47,243 bases of DNA from Alistipes sp. (lineage in GTDB: Bacteria; Bacteroidota; Bacteroidia; Bacteroidales; Rikenellaceae). Below are positions 1 through 6,725 of the stretch, in pieces. The stretch is from contig JAGCLL010000138.1 in the NCBI GenBank assembly GCA_017647025.1, forward strand, positions 1 through 47,243. The letters are read 5' to 3'. The notes beneath the pieces were generated by a model. That model worked only from the letters and a program-made list of their open reading frames with translations, searched no databases and was not told the origin of the DNA. Both the position numbers and the translations under genes were made by a program. How positions within the stretch are numbered: position 1 is the stretch's first letter; each line of letters opens with the position of its first letter.

Positions 1-2037
1 CGTGTAAATGTAAGTGCGAACGATAGAAAGTTGGACCGAAAAATACAGCTACCATCTTTTGAAGATGATTTCTCGGTGCGATTTATGCCTGAGAGTGGAA
101 ATCTTATCGCAAATATTGAACAGGTTGTAGCATTCAAGGCAGTAGGTGTAGATGGACACTCTGTCGATGTTGAGGGTGTTGTGCAGTCCAAATCGGGTGA
201 AGAGATTTGCAAGATTCAGTCGCAACACGATGGAATGGGAAAATTTGTTATCAAGACTAAGTTTGGCGAGATCTATACTGCAACACTTACGACCAAAGAT
301 GGCATACAACGCACATTTACTCTGCCACAGCCGAATGCTTCTGGTTGCGTGCTAAGCCTTAAACCCGATGGAGAGGATCGAATGTTGTTGCAGGTCTTTA
401 CTGATGGCATCTTGCCACGCGAACAATTTATCGCTGTAATACAGTCGCGAGGCATAGTGAATTATGTAATAGAGGACCTCTCGAAGGCTATCCGTATTCC
501 TCTCGATAAGTTGCGTAGCGGTGTTGCCCAGATATCGCTCGTCGACAAATACTCCATGCAGGTCGTAGCACAACGACTCTTCTTCGTGCGAGGTAAGGTC
601 GCATCGGCATCTATCACACCAAGTGTGAAGCGCTTTGCACCACGAGAGATGGTGCAGCTCGATTTCTCGGTGAAAAATAGTGCAGGAAATGCCGTCAAAG
701 GCGATTTTGTCGTTTCGGTAACCGATGCCGACTTGCTCAAAGAGAGTTCTAATACGGATAATATCTTCTCGTATATGTTGCTGAACTCGGAGTTGCGAGA
801 GCATATCGAAAATCCGAAGTACTACTTCGAGGCAAATGATGCCGTACATAACGAGCATCTCGACCTTGTGATGCTTACTCACGGTTGGCGTCGATACGAT
901 ATAAACACCATTCTTGCCGGCAAAAAGCCTGTGATAACCCGCCCTATCGAGAAGGAGCAGAGCATAACAGGTTTTGTAAAATTGAAGATAGGTAAAACCA
1001 GAAATACGAGTGTGATGATATTCCGCAATCGCAAAGAGTATCTCGGAGTGCACGAACTGACCAATACCGGCAGATTCTTGATTACGGGAGTCGATTCGCC
1101 CGATACAACAACCTACTTTTTGCAGGCTCTGAATCGTCAGGGAAGTAGCGATAGAGTGCGCATCAAGGTAGATCCTTACATCTATCCATTCTCGCCTACT
1201 ATTGCTCGCGAAATATTGAATAAGAAGAAGGGACCTTCGCTTACCGAGGAGTATATGATGCGCTCGAAGCAGACCTATTTCGAAGATGGTGGTATGCCGG
1301 TAATTGATATTGACGCTGTGGAGATTGTCGCTTCGCGAATACAAACCTACGACTACTCTTCGTCGCTCAATGACTTCAATACTGTAAGTGGCGATATGAC
1401 TCGCTTTGTTTCGATTTTCGATGCGTTGCAACGCTTCCGTAAGCTCGAAATCATAGGCAACGAGGTCTATGTTGCCTCGAAAGAACTATCCAAATCGTCG
1501 GTGAAAGATTTAGCAAGTCAGGATACTGGTAGTGAAGAGAATAACTATGGTAGTGTAGAGGTTGATATGGACGATAAGACGCATCTGATGCCTGCGGCGT
1601 ATGTGAATGGTACGCAGATGGATATAGGTGTTATCGACACATATCCTATGAGCGAGGTTATCAGCGTGTCGTATCTTGATAGTTTTGAGTCTATGGCGGC
1701 AGGTATGAGCTCGGAAACGGGAGCGATTATTCTTCATGTTAAGGATATCAATGCGCGCGAAAAGCTCCTTATAAACTCCATGGCTGAGGTTATCGTTCCG
1801 GGCTATGCTACACCTGTCGAATTCTACGCTCCGGACTATTCGGTAACGAACGACAGAAGCAAAAAGGATAATCGTACAACTATTGCTTGGGTGCCTTCGT
1901 TGCAGAGCAACTCGTTGGGCGATGCCTCTATGCACTTCTGGACTGCCGACCGCCAATCGGATTATCGCGTAGTTATCGAGGGTATCACCTCCGAGGGCGA
2001 ACTCTTGCACAACGAGTTGATACTCCAATCGAAGTAG
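1..2037 (+). CDS. C-terminal part of a large macroglobulin-like (MG2-type) surface protein, 5' truncated
   Basis: The reading frame is open from base 1, so the gene starts before the window and at least 679 C-terminal residues are visible. The opening part carries a motif (FMPESGNLIANIEQVVAFKA) typical of macroglobulin-type beta-sandwich domains in large Bacteroidota envelope proteins, followed by further beta-rich repeats and a C-terminal domain (near HFWTADRQSDYRVVIEGIT) seen in the same proteins. Family members often also contain a TonB-plug-like domain and are thought to sit in the periplasm or outer membrane. No catalytic motif or thioester motif is visible in this fragment. The gene ends just before a strong hairpin terminator at 2078-2099. 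The TTG at 31 is only the first start-like codon in the window, not the real start. Family placement is fairly sure; function is unknown. Confidence 0.6.
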   Translation, partial: RVNVSANDRKLDRKIQLPSFEDDFSVRFMPESGNLIANIEQVVAFKAVGVDGHSVDVEGVVQSKSGEEICKIQSQHDGMGKFVIKTKFGEIYTATLTTKDGIQRTFTLPQPNASGCVLSLKPDGEDRMLLQVFTDGILPREQFIAVIQSRGIVNYVIEDLSKAIRIPLDKLRSGVAQISLVDKYSMQVVAQRLFFVRGKVASASITPSVKRFAPREMVQLDFSVKNSAGNAVKGDFVVSVTDADLLKESSNTDNIFSYMLLNSELREHIENPKYYFEANDAVHNEHLDLVMLTHGWRRYDINTILAGKKPVITRPIEKEQSITGFVKLKIGKTRNTSVMIFRNRKEYLGVHELTNTGRFLITGVDSPDTTTYFLQALNRQGSSDRVRIKVDPYIYPFSPTIAREILNKKKGPSLTEEYMMRSKQTYFEDGGMPVIDIDAVEIVASRIQTYDYSSSLNDFNTVSGDMTRFVSIFDALQRFRKLEIIGNEVYVASKELSKSSVKDLASQDTGSEENNYGSVEVDMDDKTHLMPAAYVNGTQMDIGVIDTYPMSEVISVSYLDSFESMAAGMSSETGAIILHVKDINAREKLLINSMAEVIVPGYATPVEFYAPDYSVTNDRSKKDNRTTIAWVPSLQSNSLGDASMHFWTADRQSDYRVVIEGITSEGELLHNELILQSK

Positions 2038-2077
2038 GGGCAACAAGCTGAACGAAGCCCCTATACACGAAAAACAA

Positions 2078-2105
2078 AAGGAACGCGATTGCGTTCCTTG
2101 TTTTG
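2078..2105. terminator. Rho-independent terminator behind the macroglobulin-like gene
   Basis: A perfect 9-bp stem (AAGGAACGC / GCGTTCCTT) with a GATT loop at 2078-2099 is followed by GTTTTGT on the + strand. T-rich sequence also follows on the minus strand, so it can stop both the gene on the left and transcription arriving from tRNA-Glu. Confidence 0.8.
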
Positions 2106-2344
2106 TAGTGGATAGGGGATTGGCTACTGCGCTCGCTTATGCTCGCTACGCTTAACGCCTTTCCCCTCTGCTCGCCGCAGGGGCCTTTACAAAAATACTT
2201 CGCAAAGAGTTGATAAATCAACCTCATTTGCTTTACATCACTACGCCCTCACAAACAAGTTTGATTGTCGTAGTGATATAAAACAAAAAGATGTCGAATC
2301 TCGACATCTCTTTGCTTCGTTTTTTTTGTAGTGGATAGGGGATT
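2101..2344 (-). repeat. tRNA-Glu-associated repeat unit (copy A), 223-bp period
   Basis: Positions 2101-2121 and 2324-2344 are identical over 21 bp; the right-hand copy is the 3' end of tRNA-Glu and the left-hand copy is a detached duplicate. Between them, read on the minus strand, lie a terminator hairpin (2289-2309), a nested hairpin with 9-bp arms at 2270-2278 and 2238-2246, the palindrome block GGTTGATTTATCAACTC (2208-2224), then a GC-rich stretch leading into the tRNA-end copy. The same order and several identical blocks occur behind tRNA-Ser at 28732-28968. No open reading frame of note lies inside. This explains most of the gap between 2038 and 2562. Confidence 0.75.
2280..2309 (-). 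terminator. Terminator of tRNA-Glu
   Basis: AGATGTCGA / TCGACATCT (2289-2309, 3-nt loop) is followed on the minus strand by TTTTTGTTT. It is the first element after the tRNA and is conserved in position in the tRNA-Ser repeat. Confidence 0.75.
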
Positions 2345-2400
2345 CGAACCCCTATGTCCTGCGTGAGAGGCAGGTATCCTAGCCCTTAGATGAATCCACC
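2329..2400 (-). tRNA. tRNA-Glu (anticodon CTC)
   Basis: On the minus strand this folds as a tRNA: the acceptor 5' strand begins at 2400, the anticodon stem CCTGC/GCAGG encloses the loop CTCTCAC with anticodon CTC, and the T arm is AGGGG-TTCGAAT-CCCCT. The 3' CCA is not encoded. The terminal pair is G-U, so the exact ends may differ by a base. A matching promoter lies at 2419-2449. Confidence 0.93.
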
Positions 2401-2418
2401 ATTGCTGTATTGCGAGTG

Positions 2419-2449
2419 CAAAGGTAGCGCAAATTTTTTATTCTGCAAA
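2419..2449 (-). promoter_or_regulatory. Promoter of tRNA-Glu
   Basis: The minus strand reads TTTG (2446-2449), 19 nt, then TACCTTTG (2419-2426), an exact match to the Bacteroidota consensus TTTG-N19-21-TAnnTTTG, ending 18 nt before the tRNA. Confidence 0.8.
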
Positions 2450-2530
2450 TTTTTCTGCAAAAAAAGTGCAAAAAAGTGTAATTTTCTTCATTTTTTCGCC
2501 TATTCGGTGTTCTATTCGACAAATTTTTAC

Positions 2531-2538
2531 TACTTTCG
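2531..2538 (+). promoter_or_regulatory. Possible -7 box of the threonine dehydrogenase operon
   Basis: TACTTTCG resembles TAnnTTTG and sits 24 nt before the ATG at 2563. A clean -33 box is not visible, so this is tentative. Confidence 0.4.
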
Positions 2539-2562
2539 TAATACTAAATTATAATTTACGAA

Positions 2563-3516
2563 ATGAAAAAGATTCTTATCGTGGGTGCAGGTGGACAGAT
2601 TGGCTCGGAACTCGTGCCATACCTGCGTGGTATTTATGGTACAAACAATGTTATTGCTACCGATGTGCGTGAGTGCAAAGGGTTGGCAGAGGAGGGACCT
2701 TTCGAGGTACTCGATGCCCTCAACCCTACAAGTATGGCATCGGCGGTGGCTCGCCACAACATCGACACCATATTTAATCTTGTGGCGCTGCTCTCTGCTG
2801 TTGGTGAGCGCAACCCACAGATGGCGTGGAATATAAATATGAGCGCACTATTCAACTCGTTGGAGGTGGCCCGCCAACACCACTGCGCAGTATTTACCCC
2901 TTCGTCAATCGGAGCATTTGGCCCAACATCGCCGAAGGATATGACTCCGCAGGATACAATTATGCAGCCGACCACAATATACGGTATCTGCAAGGTTACA
3001 GGAGAGTTGTTATCGAACTACTACCACCAAAAGTATGGCATTGACACCCGTTCAATCCGCTTTCCTGGCATTATTTCAAGCAAGACTCTGCCAGGTGGTG
3101 GTACTACCGACTACGCAGTAGAGATCTACTACGAGGCTATCCGCAATGGTCGCTACACCTGCGCAGTACCAGAGAATGCTTATATGGATATGATTTATAT
3201 GCCCGACGCATTACGCTCGATTGTGGAGTTGATGGAGGCGGATCCTACGAAGTTGAAGCACCGCAACTCGTTCAATGTCGCTTCGATGAGTTTTACACCA
3301 GAAATTCTCGCAGCCGAAATTCGCAAGCGCATACCATCATTCGAAATGGGCTACGATATTGACCCTGTGAAGGCCGCTATTGCCGACAGTTGGCCAAATC
3401 AACTTGATGATTCGTGCGCACGAGAGGAGTGGGGCTGGAAACCGCAGTGGGACATCTCATCAATGACCGACGATATGTTATCGGCAATCGCCAAAAAATT
3501 AGATATTAAAAAATAA
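2563..3516 (+). CDS. Short-chain-type L-threonine 3-dehydrogenase (NAD-dependent epimerase/dehydratase fold)
   Basis: The 317-residue protein probably oxidises L-threonine to 2-amino-3-ketobutyrate with NAD+ in the cytoplasm. It opens with the Rossmann motif GAGGQIG (residues 8-14) and has the SDR catalytic Tyr/Lys pair in TIYGICKVTGE. The blocks FNLVALLSAVGERNPQ, FTPSSIGAFGP, LPGGGTTDYAVEIYYEA and EEWGWKPQWD are characteristic of the extended-SDR threonine dehydrogenases, which are unrelated to the zinc-dependent Tdh of E. coli. Length is normal. It is first in a three-gene + strand group, with a glyoxalase-fold gene 27 bp downstream. A general sugar epimerase is the alternative, but the listed blocks favour threonine dehydrogenase. 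Confidence 0.82.
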   Translation: MKKILIVGAGGQIGSELVPYLRGIYGTNNVIATDVRECKGLAEEGPFEVLDALNPTSMASAVARHNIDTIFNLVALLSAVGERNPQMAWNINMSALFNSLEVARQHHCAVFTPSSIGAFGPTSPKDMTPQDTIMQPTTIYGICKVTGELLSNYYHQKYGIDTRSIRFPGIISSKTLPGGGTTDYAVEIYYEAIRNGRYTCAVPENAYMDMIYMPDALRSIVELMEADPTKLKHRNSFNVASMSFTPEILAAEIRKRIPSFEMGYDIDPVKAAIADSWPNQLDDSCAREEWGWKPQWDISSMTDDMLSAIAKKLDIKK

Positions 3517-3543
3517 TCAGTAAATCTTTTACAATCAAAGATT

Positions 3544-3924
3544 ATGGAGATTAAGAGCACATTTGACCATTTGAATATAAATGTTACCGACTTGGAGCGC
3601 AGTATGGCCTTCTACGACAAGGCGCTCGGTTTGAAGGAGGTAAAACGCAAGGTTGCAGCCGATGGTTCGTTCATTCTTGTCTATCTGGGGGATGACAGCG
3701 GACATTTCCTTCTGGAACTCACTTGGTTGCGTGATAAGGAGGGTGCATACGAGTTGGGCGACAACGAAACCCACCTCTGTCTGCGAGTTGAAGGCGACTA
3801 CGATGCTGTGCGAGAGTATCACCGTGAGATGGGTTGCATCTGCTACGAGAACCACGATATGGGTCTATACTTCATCAATGATCCCGACGATTATTGGATT
3901 GAAATTCTCCCTAAAAAGCACTAA
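3544..3924 (+). CDS. VOC-fold protein, glyoxalase I-like
   Basis: This 126-residue protein has the two babbab modules of the vicinal-oxygen-chelate fold. The metal ligands expected for a glyoxalase I are present in order: His in FDHLNINV, Glu in LLELTW, His in ETHLCLRV and Glu in WIEILP. A lactoylglutathione lyase or related methylglyoxal-detoxifying role is plausible. This fits its neighbour: aminoketobutyrate made by threonine dehydrogenase decarboxylates to aminoacetone, a methylglyoxal source. Substrate specificity within VOC proteins cannot be read from sequence alone. Confidence 0.7.
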   Translation: MEIKSTFDHLNINVTDLERSMAFYDKALGLKEVKRKVAADGSFILVYLGDDSGHFLLELTWLRDKEGAYELGDNETHLCLRVEGDYDAVREYHREMGCICYENHDMGLYFINDPDDYWIEILPKKH

Positions 3925-3927
3925 ACA

Positions 3928-4491
3928 ATGGATAGAGAGATTGGATTAGCAATAGATATTTTGCGTAAGGGTGGCATCATACTCTACCCTACCGATACGG
4001 TTTGGGGCATTGGTTGTGATGCGACAAACGAGGAGGCTGTGGCAAAAATTTACGCATTGAAGCGTAGTGAGGATAAGCACGCAATGTTGGTATTGTGCCG
4101 TGATGCCGATATGGTAGTACGCTATGTGGATAAAGCACCGGGCATTGCTTTCGAGGTTATGGAGATGGCAACAAAACCTTTGACTTTGATTTTGCCTGGG
4201 GCTACGGGTTTGGCGAAGAACCTTATTCCGGAGGCAAAGACGCTGGGCGTGCGTGTTCCCGACCACGAATTTTGCCAAAAGTTGTTACGCAAGTTCGGCA
4301 GACCGATAGTATCGACCTCGGCAAACATATCGGGCGAGCCTACACCAAAGAGCGTGCGTGATATTTCGAAGGAGATTATCGAGGGAGTCGATTTTATGGT
4401 CAATCCTCGTTTCCAGGGACGACCTACGGGACAACCAAGTTCTATTATCGCCTTTGGTGAGGATAACGAGTTCAAAATCATTCGTGCGTAG
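3928..4491 (+). CDS. Sua5/YciO/YrdC family protein, probable threonylcarbamoyl-AMP synthase
   Basis: The 187-residue single-domain protein has the YrdC signatures GGIILYPTDTVWGIGCDA near the start, ALKRSEDKHAMLVL, and VSTSANISGEPTPKS. Family members condense threonine, bicarbonate and ATP to threonylcarbamoyl-AMP for t6A37 modification of tRNA. It begins 3 bp after the glyoxalase-like gene and is clearly co-transcribed. There is no C-terminal Sua5 domain. The HAM in KHAMLVL replaces the KPM of some TsaC proteins, so a YciO-like paralogue of unknown role is possible. The 3' end overlaps the convergent EamA gene by 14 bp. Confidence 0.75.
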   Translation: MDREIGLAIDILRKGGIILYPTDTVWGIGCDATNEEAVAKIYALKRSEDKHAMLVLCRDADMVVRYVDKAPGIAFEVMEMATKPLTLILPGATGLAKNLIPEAKTLGVRVPDHEFCQKLLRKFGRPIVSTSANISGEPTPKSVRDISKEIIEGVDFMVNPRFQGRPTGQPSSIIAFGEDNEFKIIRA

Positions 4492-5395
4492 CGAGTTCGC
4501 TGCGAGGAGTGAAGTAGAGCACACACAACATTCCGACAAATATAAGGGCCGCACCGACAATGTTGGTGCGGTCTATTGTTGTCTGCCCACGATAAACAGC
4601 CAAGGTTGCCGCCATAATTGGTTGGATATAGCGATAGAGAGCCGTATGGATTGCCGTGAGATGTTCGGCGCTAACATATAACAGATAGAGAGGCAATGTA
4701 GACCCAAAAAGGAGTATATAACCTATCTCCGCGACATCCAGGCGAGAGAGTTGCAAGTGTGGAATTTGTGGAAGCACCTCAACTAATAGTGGCATAGCCA
4801 GCAGGCTCCCAATAATATAGTACCACCCCATAACCACCACTGTGCCGTGGCGGCGCAGCACAGGCGTAATAAGCACGGTATTCACCGCAATTGCCACAAC
4901 TGCACATAGTATAAGAGCATTGCCATACCCCTCGCCACCTTTATCAATCAGATCTCTCCCCCTATCAACCAAAATCACAACAACGCCCAGCATTGCTACC
5001 ACCATACCCAGCGCCTCGCCCCGCCTTACAGCACGAGAGGAGGCTATAATCGATGTAATGAGAGTAAAGATAGGGCCTATGGTAGTGATGGTAGATGCGT
5101 CAACGGGATTAGTATACGAGGCTCCTGCAATCAGCAGATACCACCAACCAAAGACGACCAACAGTGCCACGATAAATATCGAACCAAAGTCATTAAGCGA
5201 CAAACGCAAAAAATTTGGCTTCGAGAGAGCCAGAGGGGTAAAGACGATGGTAGAGAATAGTAGTTGGAGTGCAAATATCTGCTCAAAACTCAAAGCCCCC
5301 CGCAGAAGCGACACATAGACCGAAAAGGAGACTCCGAGGAGGATATTCGATAGAATAAGTGCAAGATTGTAACGCAGACTGCCCATATAGGGCAA
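4478..5395 (-). CDS. EamA/DMT-family membrane transporter
   Basis: The 305-residue protein has about ten hydrophobic segments arranged as two EamA repeats, as in drug/metabolite transporters of the inner membrane. The motif ASYTNPVDASTITTIGPIF in the first repeat and LYRYIQPIMAATLAVY in the second are typical. The substrate is unknown. It is the last gene of a minus-strand run (ABC exporter, HPr-kinase-like, S26 peptidase, EamA) and starts 33 bp after the peptidase gene. Its 3' end overlaps the convergent YrdC gene. An internal ATG (codon 4) is an alternative start. Confidence 0.8.
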   Translation of the reverse strand: MPYMGSLRYNLALILSNILLGVSFSVYVSLLRGALSFEQIFALQLLFSTIVFTPLALSKPNFLRLSLNDFGSIFIVALLVVFGWWYLLIAGASYTNPVDASTITTIGPIFTLITSIIASSRAVRRGEALGMVVAMLGVVVILVDRGRDLIDKGGEGYGNALILCAVVAIAVNTVLITPVLRRHGTVVVMGWYYIIGSLLAMPLLVEVLPQIPHLQLSRLDVAEIGYILLFGSTLPLYLLYVSAEHLTAIHTALYRYIQPIMAATLAVYRGQTTIDRTNIVGAALIFVGMLCVLYFTPRSELATHE

Positions 5396-5428
5396 ATCGC
5401 ATCAAAACCCACGCCAAAAATAGAAAAA

Positions 5429-5839
5429 TTACATCAATCTGCGGAAGATAGCGAGAGGAAAACGACGGAAAGGTCGAAGCACGAGCCATATCTTGGCAAA
5501 GAAGATATGAAAAGGCGAGCAATCGACTACGCCATATATCTTATCAGTAGCAACTCGCTCCGTGCCATATATATTTCCATCACCAAGCAGTGTAACATAC
5601 TCTGCGCCGACCTCGATTATACGATGCACCACAAATCCGTGTCCCGCATCCGCCAACACTACATTATATTTGCGAATATCGCCCTCACGGAGAGGTCGCA
5701 GAGTGATAGTTGAGCCACTGCGGAAGAATGGCAACATACTCTCACCTCTGACTGCCACACGCACACTCTTTCCTTCAAGCAAGGTATCTCGCACGATTGA
5801 AAAGAGTTCACGATTGGCTATGGCTCGAACATCCGACAT
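5429..5839 (-). CDS. S24/S26-fold serine peptidase-like protein with a Ser/His dyad
   Basis: This 136-residue protein has the signal-peptidase/LexA catalytic core: the Ser motif RGESMLPFF (Ser34), a beta-strand stretch, and VVHRIIEVG (His72) where bacterial signal peptidase I has Lys. A His at this place is found in the ER/SipW-type S26B enzymes. The protein has no N-terminal membrane anchor; hydrophobic residues occur only near the C terminus (FFAKIWLVLRPF), which could tether it. It lies 3 bp after the HPr-kinase-like gene. Such small S24/S26 proteins accompany HPr-kinase-like and ABC genes in peptide-export or maturation cassettes, so a role in processing an exported peptide is an inference. 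Confidence 0.65.
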   Translation of the reverse strand: MSDVRAIANRELFSIVRDTLLEGKSVRVAVRGESMLPFFRSGSTITLRPLREGDIRKYNVVLADAGHGFVVHRIIEVGAEYVTLLGDGNIYGTERVATDKIYGVVDCSPFHIFFAKIWLVLRPFRRFPLAIFRRLM

Positions 5840-5842
5840 AGG

Positions 5843-6721
5843 CTATTTCCCAAAAATTGTTGAGTACGAGAGTTGTGCGGCTGCTCCATCGGGCAGACAC
5901 TCCAAATGGTAGACTGGTGCGCACGAGATAATGTTCGACACAGCATTGCAGATATGGTCTTGCAGTGTAGCGTCATAAGCAAATGCAGGTGGGCACGATG
6001 GCAACAATGCACCAATGGCAAACAGCGCAGGTAGACGACGAATTTTGTTGTGTGGAGCCTGTGAAAGACGCATCAAGGCTCGCACCTCAAAGCCTCTATT
6101 TATGTAGCAATGAGTTTTACCACTCCAAGGCGAGCCATAGACCATACACTTGCCAGCAACAACTCTAATGATAGGGCTATCATCATTCAGCAGACGAGCC
6201 CCCTCGATATTCTCACGCCAGAGTCGTGTGTGAGTACTCTTTCCTGTACCCGACTCGCCAAGGCATAACACCGCACCCTCATCTTTCACCACAACCGAAG
6301 AGTGTATTGCAATGGCTCCGAGTGGGGCTATAATAATGCCGAACATAATCCATATACCAAAACGCATAAGCGAAGGATCAACCTTTTCGCCACATCCGAT
6401 GTTGCTCTCTACGATATTAGAGTTGTCCTCCTTAACAAAGAGCACCTCCTCGCCATTATGACACATCATAAAGCGGTAACCCGTAGCGTAGCGTGCGAAC
6501 TCACCTGTTGCATAGTTTTGTTCAAACTCAAAGTCGTGGATATGTTGCGTTACAGGATGGGTATTGTTATCAATCGGACACGCCGTGCGCAAAAGCATTG
6601 TTGGTGTAGCCGAAGCATCTGTTTCGGTTACAAAGGGGTTAAAACAGAGCAAGCCACACTCGGCAATATCGCTGTGTGCGCCCTCTGTTCGAAGGAGAAA
6701 ATCTGCTATGCGGTAATCCAT
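5843..6721 (-). CDS. HPr-kinase-like ATPase (HprK/PEPCK-type P-loop)
   Basis: The 292-residue protein carries a Walker A motif GESGTGKST at about residues 153-161, followed by LLNDDSPIIRV and YGSPWSGKTHCY, the layout of the HprK/PEP-carboxykinase P-loop family. It is not a true HprK: the typical N-terminal HprK domain is absent, and about 150 residues of unassigned sequence precede the P-loop. Relatives occur in clusters for ribosomal peptides, where some phosphorylate peptide serines. Here it lies between an ABC exporter (4 bp upstream) and an S26-type peptidase (3 bp downstream). Substrate unknown. Confidence 0.65.
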   Translation of the reverse strand: MDYRIADFLLRTEGAHSDIAECGLLCFNPFVTETDASATPTMLLRTACPIDNNTHPVTQHIHDFEFEQNYATGEFARYATGYRFMMCHNGEEVLFVKEDNSNIVESNIGCGEKVDPSLMRFGIWIMFGIIIAPLGAIAIHSSVVVKDEGAVLCLGESGTGKSTHTRLWRENIEGARLLNDDSPIIRVVAGKCMVYGSPWSGKTHCYINRGFEVRALMRLSQAPHNKIRRLPALFAIGALLPSCPPAFAYDATLQDHICNAVSNIISCAPVYHLECLPDGAAAQLSYSTIFGK

Positions 6722-6725
6722 ACGA

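Noticed and set aside
352-1431. Long minus-strand frame opposite the macroglobulin-like gene
   Set aside because: It has no recognisable motif, is rich in His/Arg/Ile codons typical of an antisense shadow, and lies wholly within a well-supported gene.
2101-2344. Duplicated tRNA 3' ends as attL/attR of an integrated phage or conjugative element
   Set aside because: Only about 200 non-coding bp lie between the copies and there is no integrase anywhere in the window, so a conventional integrated element is excluded; a small non-autonomous unit remains possible.
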